A DNA stretch of 51,701 nt from QHWK01 sp035259385 (GTDB taxonomy: Bacteria > Acidobacteriota > Vicinamibacteria > Vicinamibacterales > CAVVIG01). The notes beneath the pieces are model-generated. The model worked only from the letters and a program-made list of their open reading frames with translations. It made no database searches and was not told where the DNA came from. Location of the stretch: NCBI GenBank assembly GCA_035259385.1, contig DATFWL010000353.1, positions 1 through 51,701 of the forward strand, read 5' to 3'. Positions 24,355 to 34,358 of this stretch are shown here, piece by piece. A program made the translations under genes and the position numbers. The stretch's first letter is position 1. Each line of letters opens with the position of its first letter.

Positions 24355-25120
24355 CACGTACTCCGACGGCGAGTTCACGCTCGCTGAGCTCCGCGAGCTG
24401 TTCATTGCGTCAGGGTGCGCGTTCTCCTGCGTAACCGACCACGCCGACTGGTTCGACGACGACCGCCTGATCGCTTATCGCGATGAATGCGGCAGGCTGT
24501 CGGATCAGCGCTTTCAGTTCATCGCGGGGCTGGAGTATGGATGCGTCGATCGCATGCACGTGCTCGGCTACGGAGTTACCATTCCCGTTGCCTCGACACA
24601 GCCCGAAGCGGTCATTCGGCACATTCAGGCGAACGGCGGAATCGCGGTCATCGCCCACCCGAAAGAAACGTCGTTCCCGGCAATCGAGGGCTTTGATCCG
24701 CGGCCGGACGGCGTCGAGGTCTGGAATTCGAAATACGACGGTCGCTATGCGCCTCGCGTTGCAACGTTCGATCTACTCAGGCGCATGAACACGAAGTCCG
24801 CCAACCTGCGTGCCTTCTACGGAATCGATCTTCACTGGCGCCGCCAGTACCGAGGCCTGTTCACCGATGTCGACGCGGACGCCCTCGACGGCGGGCAGAT
24901 ACTCGCTGCGCTGGCGGCCGGACGATTCGCCGGGGTCAAGGAACGCGCAACACTGCCATCCGACGGCGTGCTGTCGCCGGCGCGGCTCGCGGCATTCGCG
25001 CGCGTCAATCGCCGGTCGCAGGCGTTGCGGACGTGGACGCGTTCGGTGACGCAGACGATCGAGCGGCTGGGCGTCGTCGTTCCAGGTCCAATCAAAGCCG
25101 AACTACGTCGTTTTCTCTGA
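24326..25120 (+). CDS. PHP-domain phosphoesterase
   Basis: A 264-residue PHP (polymerase and histidinol phosphatase) protein. Metal ligands are visible as HIHSTYSDG near the N-terminus, VTDHADWFD, a later glutamate in IAGLEYG, and AHPKE. A final GIDLHW supplies the last His. PHP proteins are trinuclear-metal phosphoesterases; those in capsule loci (e.g. CpsB type) are tyrosine phosphatases, while others hydrolyse nucleotides or sugar phosphates. Here no tyrosine kinase is present, so its target is open. The 29-base overlap with the ATP-grasp gene points to a joint role. Its 3' end overlaps that of the facing deacetylase gene by 18 bases. Confidence 0.85.
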   Translation: MLRGALHIHSTYSDGEFTLAELRELFIASGCAFSCVTDHADWFDDDRLIAYRDECGRLSDQRFQFIAGLEYGCVDRMHVLGYGVTIPVASTQPEAVIRHIQANGGIAVIAHPKETSFPAIEGFDPRPDGVEVWNSKYDGRYAPRVATFDLLRRMNTKSANLRAFYGIDLHWRRQYRGLFTDVDADALDGGQILAALAAGRFAGVKERATLPSDGVLSPARLAAFARVNRRSQALRTWTRSVTQTIERLGVVVPGPIKAELRRFL

Positions 25121-25960
25121 GACAGAGTCGGGCTCGTCTCCCCACGTCATCTGCGGCGACCGGCCGAGAATCCACGCGCGGCCGCGGTCGTAGACCGTTC
25201 CGCCAGTCGCCTTGGCCACCGCTTTGAGCCGCCACGCAATCGACTGGCGCAGCCACGGCAGACGGCTGCCGTTTGCAATGGCTGCTGCCGTCGCCGCAGC
25301 CGTGGAACAGCGGACGCTGTAGCGGCCGAAAACCAGCAACGAATCGACGGACTCGACACGAGTGGTCGGCTCAGACGTAAACAGAAACTGGATGCCGGCG
25401 TCACGTGCGGTGCGCGCCACCGCCTCAGTACAGTAGCCGCCTGGCACGGATGCAACGCGGATCGGTTCGCCGATGATATCGGCGAGCGTCGTCATGCTGC
25501 GCGCCCATTCGTCCCGCTGGCGTGCTTCACTGCACCGGCCCATCCGAAGCGGATGTGTATGGGTGTGGCTCCCGACGACGTGTCCGCGACTGCGAAGCGT
25601 CTGAATCTGCGAGCGCGTGAGAAAGCCGCGGCGGTCGATGTAAGCGGTCGTCACGAAGAAGTGTCCCCGCCAGCCCCGCGCCTCCAGAGCTCCAGCGATG
25701 TACTCGGCGGCGCTGACGCCGCCATCGTCGAACGTCAGCAGCACGGGCGGAGTGGAGCGATGTCGAGTCGCTTCGATCCGGCGATCGGTCAGGGTCTCGA
25801 TCGTGATGGGATGCCGCCAGCGCGGCCCCGCAATTGCCGCCAGATGCTGCTCGAACTGCTCGACCGGCAGCTTGTACCGCGCCGCTTCACCGCCGGGAAA
25901 CCCGCTGGCATCGAACCCGGGGCCGGTCACGTCGTGGTACATCAGAGTGAACGCATTCAC
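25103..25960 (-). CDS. Polysaccharide deacetylase (CE4 / NodB-like)
   Basis: A 285-residue NodB-homology deacetylase. FTLMYHDV opens the fold, LLTFDDGG is motif 1 (catalytic Asp and metal Asp), GSHTHTHP is motif 2 (metal His), and PGGYCTEAV is the motif 3 region. These enzymes remove N- or O-acetyl groups from glycans. There is no signal peptide, so it probably acts on a lipid-linked or nucleotide precursor in the cytoplasm, or is anchored by other means. It is the last gene of the ten-gene minus operon; GTG 25960 overlaps the algD stop by four bases. GTG 25966 is equally usable. Confidence 0.85.
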   Translation of the reverse strand: MNAFTLMYHDVTGPGFDASGFPGGEAARYKLPVEQFEQHLAAIAGPRWRHPITIETLTDRRIEATRHRSTPPVLLTFDDGGVSAAEYIAGALEARGWRGHFFVTTAYIDRRGFLTRSQIQTLRSRGHVVGSHTHTHPLRMGRCSEARQRDEWARSMTTLADIIGEPIRVASVPGGYCTEAVARTARDAGIQFLFTSEPTTRVESVDSLLVFGRYSVRCSTAAATAAAIANGSRLPWLRQSIAWRLKAVAKATGGTVYDRGRAWILGRSPQMTWGDEPDSVSEKTT

Positions 25961-27273
25961 CAGCACAGTCCGCGATAGTCGGCGTCGAACGAGGCTCCAG
26001 GAACGGGCAGGCGGACCAGATCGATGATGATTTGATCGGCCGTGCTCTTTTTCAACGCGACCGCAAACTCCGGCGACTGATTGCCGACGACGATGACCTC
26101 GGAGTGGGTGACGACGTCGTCGACGGTCTCGCACAGCAACGACGAGAGATGCGGGATTTGACGTTCGATGTAGTCCTTGTTCGCGCCGACCAGCCTGGCG
26201 AACGAGACGTTCTTGTCGTAGATGCGCAGCGAGACACCCTTCCCGAGGAGCGTCTCCGCGAGAATCACGAGCGGGCTCTCGCGCAGGTCGTCGGTGCCGG
26301 CCTTGAAGCTGAACCCGAGCAGTCCGACCTGCTTCTTGCCGGTCTCGAGCACCTGTTCGACCGCCAGTTCGATCTGCCGGCGGTTGCTCGGCAGGATCTG
26401 CGAGATCATCGGCATCTCGAGGTCGACCTGCCTGGCCCGGTACTGAAGTGCGCGGACGTCCTTCGGCAGACACGATCCGCCGAACGCGAATCCGGGCTTC
26501 AGGTAGTAGGACGACAGATTCAGCTTCTCGTCGCGGCAGAAGATGTCCATCACCTCGTGGCTGTCGATGTCCAGGCGTTTGCACAGGTTGCCGATCTCGT
26601 TCGCGAAGCAGACCTTGAGCGCGTGCCAGGTGTTGCTCGTGTACTTCATCATCTCGGCGACGCGGATGCTGGTGGTGATGAGCGGGGCGTCAATCGCCTG
26701 ATACAACGCGATCGTCCCGCTCGCATCCGCCGCATGGTTGTGACCGACCAGCGTCAGCGGCGGCTTGCGGAAATCCTTGAGCGCCGTTCCTTCGCGGAGA
26801 AACTCGGGATTCACCGAGACGCCGAATCCGTCGCCGTAGGTCTTGCCCGACTCACGTTCCAGCGTGGGAATGACGACCTCGTGCGTCGTGCCGGGCAGAA
26901 CGGTGCTGCGCACGACCACGACGTGGTAAGTCGAGGCCGACGCGAGCTCGCGCCCGATCTGTTCGCACACGCGCTGGAGATACGTCAGGTCGAGGCTGCC
27001 ATTCCGCTGGCTCGGCGTGCCGACGCACAGCAGCGAGGCCTCCGTGTCGTGGATCGCGTCGGCCGTTTCGGTGGTCGCCCGGAGGCGTCCTTCGGCCGTT
27101 GCACGCGCGAGCAACTCGTCGAGCCCGGGTTCGACAACCGGACTGCGGCCGGCGTTGACCGCGGCGACCTTGTCCGGGTTGATGTCGACACCGACGACGG
27201 TATGGCCATCGCCGGCGAAGGCGGCCGCCGACACGCAGCCTACGTATCCAAGACCAAAGACTGAGACTCGCAT
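25957..27273 (-). CDS. algD: GDP-mannose 6-dehydrogenase
   Basis: A 438-residue enzyme that closely follows Pseudomonas AlgD over its full length: MRVSVFGLGYVGCVSAAAF (NAD site), CVGTPSQRNGSLDL, VVVRSTVLPGTTHEVVIP, GFAFGGSCLPKDVRAL with the catalytic Cys at 268 (the same number as in AlgD), LLGFSFKAGTDDLRESPLV, and a terminal CW. It oxidises GDP-mannose in two steps to GDP-mannuronate, the alginate precursor. A UDP-glucose dehydrogenase is the alternative, but the motif details favour GDP-mannose. It overlaps the preceding amidotransferase gene by 34 bases. Alginate polymerase genes (alg8/alg44) are not in the window, so the product may enter another mannuronate-containing polymer. Confidence 0.92.
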   Translation of the reverse strand: MRVSVFGLGYVGCVSAAAFAGDGHTVVGVDINPDKVAAVNAGRSPVVEPGLDELLARATAEGRLRATTETADAIHDTEASLLCVGTPSQRNGSLDLTYLQRVCEQIGRELASASTYHVVVVRSTVLPGTTHEVVIPTLERESGKTYGDGFGVSVNPEFLREGTALKDFRKPPLTLVGHNHAADASGTIALYQAIDAPLITTSIRVAEMMKYTSNTWHALKVCFANEIGNLCKRLDIDSHEVMDIFCRDEKLNLSSYYLKPGFAFGGSCLPKDVRALQYRARQVDLEMPMISQILPSNRRQIELAVEQVLETGKKQVGLLGFSFKAGTDDLRESPLVILAETLLGKGVSLRIYDKNVSFARLVGANKDYIERQIPHLSSLLCETVDDVVTHSEVIVVGNQSPEFAVALKKSTADQIIIDLVRLPVPGASFDADYRGLCW

Positions 27274-29240
27274 GGTTCGCCTTTCGTGATGACGCGCTGC
27301 CGGCGGGCTGCGGCGGATGGTTCGGGGAGGGTCTGCACGCCTTGCCGGTCGATGAACGTTCGGTACCAGAGCTCGAGGTTGAGGAGGCTCCAGATGCGAT
27401 CGCCGCCATTGGTGGCGCCAGCGGCATGCTGCCGGAGCAGCGTCTCGACGGCGCCTGGATCGGTGACGCCGCGCTCGCGGGTGCGCCGGTCGAGCAGGAT
27501 CTCGGCGGCAACGGCATTCCACGCGCCGCGCGCCCAGCCGGCGAACGGCACCGGAAACCCCATTTTCGGACGCTTCAGAATGCAGTCGGGCAGGACGCCC
27601 TTCATCGACTCGCGCAGGATGCGCTTGGTCGTCAGGCCGGACAGCTTCCACTCGTCGGGCAACTGCGCGGCGAACTCGACCAGCTTGTGGTCGAGAAACG
27701 GTACACGGCTCTCGATCGACGTCGCCATGCTCATCTGGTCCTGCTTCATCAGGAGTTCCACCAGATAGGTCTTGATATCCGCGTACAACACTCGATCGAG
27801 CAGCGTGCTTCCCGGATTGGGGCGATCGAAGTACTCGCGTCCCGACGCGTAGGCGCGTCGCCCGGTGACGCCCGCGCGCAGCCCGGGTGCGAGGAGCGAC
27901 CGTTGATCGGCGAGGCGGATCGAGGCGAAGTTGTCGAAGAACATCGACTCCGGGGTGCGCGCCATCGCGAGAAACGATCGCCGTGCGTAGCGACCGATCA
28001 TTCCCGGCAGCCGCGGCACGACCGCCGACGCAACGGCGGCTCGGAGGTCGGCCGGCACGACGCGTTCGTAGACGGTACCGGCCCGCCAGTTCCACGCCAG
28101 CCGCAGGTATTTGCCGTAGCCGGCGAGCAGCTCGTCGCTGCCCTCGCCGGTGAGGACGACCGTGACGTGCCGCCGCGCCAGCGCCGACACGAAGTACAGC
28201 GGCACGCTCGACGGATGCGCGATCGGTTCGTCTTCGTGCCACACCAGCTTCGGCAGCGCACCGAAGAAGTCGCGGTCCCCGATCACCACCTCGTGCGAGT
28301 CGGCGTTGATCGCGCGCGCGACCTGGCGCGCGTATTCGAGCTCATTGAACGCCCGATCCGTGAACGCCACGGAAAAGGTCTGCAGCGGCCGATCGATCAG
28401 CGTCGACATGATGGCGGCAATCGCGCTGCTGTCGATGCCCCCGGAGAGAAACATCCCGAGCGGAACGTCGCTCATCAGCCGCAGCCTCACCGATTCGGTC
28501 AGCAGCGCCCGGAATTCATCGACGATGGCCCGCGCCGAGCGGCGCTCGCGGCGGTCGGCGCCGCGCTGCGGCAGATCCCAGTACTGCCGCGTCGCGGCTT
28601 CGCCGCGCTCGAAAACGAGCAGATGTCCCGGCAGCAGCTTGCGAATGCCCTTGAAGAGCGTCCCGGTGCCGGACGTGTAGCGGGTGCCGAGTAACTCGGG
28701 TAGGAGCGTCTCGTCGGGTTCCGGCGCAATCAGGCCGCTGGCCAGGATCGCCTTCATCTCTGATCCGAAGATCAGGGTGTCGCCGATCAACGACCAGTAC
28801 AGCGGCTTGATACCGAGGCGATCGCGAACCAGCAAGAGCCGGCGTCGCGGCGCGTCCCAGACGGCGAACGCGAACATGCCGCGGAACCGGTGAACCGCGT
28901 CGTCGCCCCATTCCTCGTAGGCGTGGACGATCGTTTCGGTGTCTGACTTGGTCCGGTACGTGTGTCCGCGCGCCTCGAGCTCGGCCCGGATGTCCTCGTG
29001 GTTGTAGATCTCGCCGTTGTACACGACCCAGATGCTGCCGTCCTCGTTCGAGAGCGGCTGCTGTCCCGTGCTCAGGTCGACGATGCTGAGGCGGCGATGC
29101 GCCAGCGCGGCGATGCCGTCCCAGTGCAGGCCGGCCTCATCCGGCCCGCGGTGGGTGATGATGTCGCGCATGCGCAGGGCGCGAACCGGCGAGTCGCCGG
29201 CCAGCCGGTCAACCCCTGCGATGCCAGCAATACCGCACAT
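27240..29240 (-). CDS. asnB: Asparagine-synthetase-like glutamine amidotransferase, paralog 1
   Basis: A 666-residue AsnB-fold protein. Cys2 (MCGIAGIAG) is the nucleophile of the class II glutaminase; RLSIVDLSTG and NGEIYN bind glutamine. The synthetase half has GMFLSGGIDSS (PP-loop, about residues 265-271) for ATP. E. coli AsnB is 554 residues, so this is longer. In O-antigen and capsule loci such proteins often amidate uronic acid carboxyls rather than aspartate. This copy is followed by algD in the same operon, so amidation of a mannuronate product is a reasoned guess. It is one of three divergent paralogs here; asparagine synthesis remains possible for any one of them. Confidence 0.9.
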   Translation of the reverse strand: MCGIAGIAGVDRLAGDSPVRALRMRDIITHRGPDEAGLHWDGIAALAHRRLSIVDLSTGQQPLSNEDGSIWVVYNGEIYNHEDIRAELEARGHTYRTKSDTETIVHAYEEWGDDAVHRFRGMFAFAVWDAPRRRLLLVRDRLGIKPLYWSLIGDTLIFGSEMKAILASGLIAPEPDETLLPELLGTRYTSGTGTLFKGIRKLLPGHLLVFERGEAATRQYWDLPQRGADRRERRSARAIVDEFRALLTESVRLRLMSDVPLGMFLSGGIDSSAIAAIMSTLIDRPLQTFSVAFTDRAFNELEYARQVARAINADSHEVVIGDRDFFGALPKLVWHEDEPIAHPSSVPLYFVSALARRHVTVVLTGEGSDELLAGYGKYLRLAWNWRAGTVYERVVPADLRAAVASAVVPRLPGMIGRYARRSFLAMARTPESMFFDNFASIRLADQRSLLAPGLRAGVTGRRAYASGREYFDRPNPGSTLLDRVLYADIKTYLVELLMKQDQMSMATSIESRVPFLDHKLVEFAAQLPDEWKLSGLTTKRILRESMKGVLPDCILKRPKMGFPVPFAGWARGAWNAVAAEILLDRRTRERGVTDPGAVETLLRQHAAGATNGGDRIWSLLNLELWYRTFIDRQGVQTLPEPSAAARRQRVITKGEPCESQSLVLDT

Positions 29241-29285
29241 GATCTCGATCCATTCCGGTCGTCGCGATCGTGGATGTCGCCGGCG

Positions 29286-31193
29286 TCACGCTGCGGCCGC
29301 TCCGCGGCCGGCGGCTTCGCCGTCGACGAACTGTCGGAACCACAGCTCGAGCATCACCAGGCTCCAGAGCCGGTGGCGATGGTCGTGCGCGCCGTCACGA
29401 TGGTCGCGCCACATCGCGCGAATCGCGCGATCGTCGAACACGCCACGGTCCCGCATCCGTCCGTCGAGGAGCAGAGCGTCGACCATCGGCGCCAGCGGCC
29501 CGCGCAGCCACTCGCCGATCGGCGCAGAGAACCCCTGCTTCGGCCGATCGACGATCGACTTCGGGATGCGCCGCTCGAGCAGGCGGCGCAGCAGATACTT
29601 GCCCTGGCGGTTCTTCAGCTTCAGCGAGGCAGGCACGGAGGCCGCGAACTCGAGCAGCGTGTGGTCGAGCAGCGGCTCGCGCGACTCGAGCGATACCGCC
29701 ATGCTCATCTTGTCGACCTTGGTCATGATGTCGTCGACCAGGTAGGTCCGGACGTCGACGTAGAGCGCGCGATCGAGCGGATCGCGCGATTGACACGCAT
29801 CATAGGCGACGCGGAACCCGGCGAACGGATCCGCGTCGCGCACCTCGCGGGCGAAGTCGGGGGAGTACAGCGAGCCGCGCACCTCGGGCTCGAAGAGGCC
29901 GTACGCATGTTTTCGCGCGCAGGCGTCGGCCGGCGAGAGCGCGAGATGACGGAGCGACCGCGCACCTTTCACGCCGAGCGGCAGCCGCGCGGCGAGCCGG
30001 CCAGCGAGGCGGCCACCCGTCTCGCCGAGCCACTGGCGAGCCGCCAGCTCCCAGTGCTCGACGCGGTGACGCGTGTAGCCGGCCCAGAGCTCGTCGCCGC
30101 CGTCGCCGGACAGAGCGACGGTGACATGCTCGCGCGCGGCCTTCGACACGTAGTAGGTCGGCACCGCGGACGAATCGGCGAACGGCTCGTCGAGATGCCA
30201 CGCCAGCGTCGGCAGCAGATCGGCGATGTCGGGGCGGACGATCTCCTCGTACTGGGTCACGCCGAGATGCCGCGCGACCGTTCGCGCGTAGGCCAGCTCG
30301 TTGAACGCGCTTTCGTCGAAGCCGACCGATGTCGTGATGACGCGGTCAGGCCCGCAGGCGTCGGCCATCGCCGCGACCACGGTGCTCGAATCGATGCCGC
30401 CGGACAGGAATGCGCCGAGCGGAACATCGCTCACCAGCCGCAGCCGGACCGATTCGCTCACCAGCGCGTCGAGCCGATCGAGATACGCGGCTTCGCGTGC
30501 CGGGTCGCCGTCGCCGGTGAAGGTCAGATCCCAGTAGCGGCGCACCGTCACGGCACCGCGCTCCGCGACCAGCAGGTGCGCCGCCGGCAGCTTGTGCACC
30601 GCGCGGTACATCGTGTGCGGGGTTGGAACGTATTGCAGCGAGAGATACGCGTCGAGCGCTTCGGCGCTCCAGTCACGCGGCACCTCCGGATCTTCGAGCA
30701 GCGCCTTGATCTCGGATCCGAACGTGATGCCGCCCGACGTCACACAGAAGTACAACGGCTTGACGCCGAGGCGATCGCGCACCAGCAGCAGCCGCCGCCT
30801 CGGCTGGTCCCACAGTGCGATCGCGAACATGCCGCGGAAGCGATCGACGGCGGCATCGCCCCACTGCTCGTAGCCGTGGACGATCACTTCGGTGTCCGAC
30901 TGCGTGCGGAAGCGGTGACCGTGCGCCTGGAGCTCCGCGCGCAGCTCGGCGAAGTTGTAGATCTCGCCGTTGAAAATCACCCAGATGGTGCCATCTTCAT
31001 TGGTCAGCGGCTGATCGCCCGTGGACAGGTCGATGATGCTGAGCCGGCGGTGGCCGAGCCCGATGCCGTCACCGATATGAAAGCCGTCCGCGTCGGGACC
31101 TCGGTGCGCGATCACCGACGTCATCGCCTGCAGCCGCGTGCGATCGATCGGGCGGCCGTGGTCGAAGTTGAACTTGCCTGCGACACCGCACAT
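29286..31193 (-). CDS. asnB: Asparagine-synthetase-like glutamine amidotransferase, paralog 2
   Basis: A 635-residue AsnB-fold protein: Cys2 nucleophile (MCGVAGKFNFDHGRPID), GLGHRRLSIIDLSTGDQPL, FNGEIYNF, and the ATP pyrophosphatase loop FLSGGIDSS. The wording GLGHRRLSIIDL and PRRRLLLVRDRLGVKPLYF recalls the XrtA/exosortase-associated amidotransferase 1 family, which also occurs in exopolysaccharide loci. Glutamine supplies ammonia for an amide bond on an unknown carboxyl. It starts two bases after the end of the upstream GT4, so it is translated in line with it. No exosortase is present in the window. Confidence 0.9.
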   Translation of the reverse strand: MCGVAGKFNFDHGRPIDRTRLQAMTSVIAHRGPDADGFHIGDGIGLGHRRLSIIDLSTGDQPLTNEDGTIWVIFNGEIYNFAELRAELQAHGHRFRTQSDTEVIVHGYEQWGDAAVDRFRGMFAIALWDQPRRRLLLVRDRLGVKPLYFCVTSGGITFGSEIKALLEDPEVPRDWSAEALDAYLSLQYVPTPHTMYRAVHKLPAAHLLVAERGAVTVRRYWDLTFTGDGDPAREAAYLDRLDALVSESVRLRLVSDVPLGAFLSGGIDSSTVVAAMADACGPDRVITTSVGFDESAFNELAYARTVARHLGVTQYEEIVRPDIADLLPTLAWHLDEPFADSSAVPTYYVSKAAREHVTVALSGDGGDELWAGYTRHRVEHWELAARQWLGETGGRLAGRLAARLPLGVKGARSLRHLALSPADACARKHAYGLFEPEVRGSLYSPDFAREVRDADPFAGFRVAYDACQSRDPLDRALYVDVRTYLVDDIMTKVDKMSMAVSLESREPLLDHTLLEFAASVPASLKLKNRQGKYLLRRLLERRIPKSIVDRPKQGFSAPIGEWLRGPLAPMVDALLLDGRMRDRGVFDDRAIRAMWRDHRDGAHDHRHRLWSLVMLELWFRQFVDGEAAGRGAAAA

Positions 31194-31195
31194 GG

Positions 31196-32362
31196 TCAGG
31201 AGGCCGCCAGTTCGGGTTCCGCCGGAACGACGCCGCGACGCGACAGCTCGGTGAGATACAGCTGTTCGAATGCGGCGACCATCCGATCGAACGAGTAACG
31301 CGCGCGCGCGTCGACGCGGGCGGCGTCGCCGAGTCGCGCGGCGTGCGGCGCGTCGCCAATCAGCCGGCAGAGCGCGTCCGCAAGCGCGCCCGGGTCGCCC
31401 GGTGGGACCAGCACGCCGGTCCTGCCGTCGTCAATCAATTCGAGGATCCCGCCGACGGCGGAGGCGACAATCGGCAGGCCCGCAGCCATCGCTTCGAGGA
31501 CCGCGTTCGGGAATGCCTCCGATCGCGACGGCAGCACGAACACATCAGCGGCGGCCAGCCTGGCGGCGACATCGTCGCAGTGCCCGGCGAACGTGACGGC
31601 GTGGTCGACGCCTCGTGCACGGGCCCGCGCGCGCAGGCTGTCGAGCTCCGGCCCCGCGCCGACGAGATCGAAGTGCACATCGGGAACGCGGCGCAGCACG
31701 TCCGCCGCCGCGTCGAGCAGGACGTCGTGCCCTTTCTCCGCTCGCAGGTTCGCGACCATCACGATCGTGCGCAGACGCGTTCGCGGCGGCCCCGCAACGA
31801 CGTTCGCTGCGTCGAGACCGTTGGGAATGATCGTCACCTTGCGGCTGGGAACGCGCTCCAGCAGCAGCCGCTCGGCGGCGGCGCGTGAGTTGGCAACGAT
31901 GACGTGCGCGCAGGCATACGCGGCACGCTGCAGCGCGATCGCCGCGGGCGATTTGTCGGGATTGATTTCGCGCCGGTTCCCGACGCGAACCGGAACGCGC
32001 GCGAGCGACGCGGCCGGCAGCCCGAAGATGTTCGATGGCAACGCCGCGGTGTGGACGACGGCGATATCCAGCGCTCGGCACCAGCGCGCGAACGCCGCCA
32101 TCTGCTGCAGCAGACCGCGCGACTTGAAGCTGTCGACGGGAAACTCGGTCACCGATTGCGCCGCTTCGGCGACCCGTCCGACCCACCCGCCGCGAGCATG
32201 GAAGCACGCCACGTGGACCGCCCACCGCGACCGGTCGAGGCGGCGAATCAACTCGATCATCTGGCGTTCGGTGCCGCCTGGCTCGAAGCTGGTCAGTACG
32301 ATCGCAATCGGTAGCGGAGCGGTCTGGTGCACCGGCGGCGATCTGAGCAAGGCAGATGCCAC
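31196..32362 (-). CDS. GT4-family glycosyltransferase
   Basis: A 388-residue GT-B glycosyltransferase. IVLTSFEPGGTERQMIELI carries the GGxE acceptor-side glycine loop, VTIIPNGLDAANV the mid hinge, and VFVLPSRSEAFPNAVLEAMAAGLPIVASAVGGILELIDDG the E-x7-E donor site typical of GT4. Cytoplasmic, no membrane segments. It is embedded between two amidotransferase genes, so it probably adds the sugar, or acts on the intermediate, that they modify. GTG 32362 was chosen as the first codon of the frame after the preceding gene's stop, giving a full N-terminal domain; the first 15 residues are not conserved in type. Confidence 0.9.
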   Translation of the reverse strand: MASALLRSPPVHQTAPLPIAIVLTSFEPGGTERQMIELIRRLDRSRWAVHVACFHARGGWVGRVAEAAQSVTEFPVDSFKSRGLLQQMAAFARWCRALDIAVVHTAALPSNIFGLPAASLARVPVRVGNRREINPDKSPAAIALQRAAYACAHVIVANSRAAAERLLLERVPSRKVTIIPNGLDAANVVAGPPRTRLRTIVMVANLRAEKGHDVLLDAAADVLRRVPDVHFDLVGAGPELDSLRARARARGVDHAVTFAGHCDDVAARLAAADVFVLPSRSEAFPNAVLEAMAAGLPIVASAVGGILELIDDGRTGVLVPPGDPGALADALCRLIGDAPHAARLGDAARVDARARYSFDRMVAAFEQLYLTELSRRGVVPAEPELAAS

Positions 32363-32402
32363 GGAAGTTCACGAAAAGCGCCGAGAAGTTTCCATTTCGC
32401 GG

Positions 32403-34352
<1,950 letters not shown>

Positions 34353-34358
34353 GAATGT

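Noticed and set aside
29286..31193. Exosortase/PEP-CTERM system
   Set aside because: One amidotransferase and one GT4 resemble exosortase-linked families, but no exosortase and no PEP-CTERM tail is visible in the window.
28962..31298. 778-codon plus-strand frame across two amidotransferase genes
   Set aside because: It is antisense to two well-supported AsnB-fold genes and has no domain of its own.
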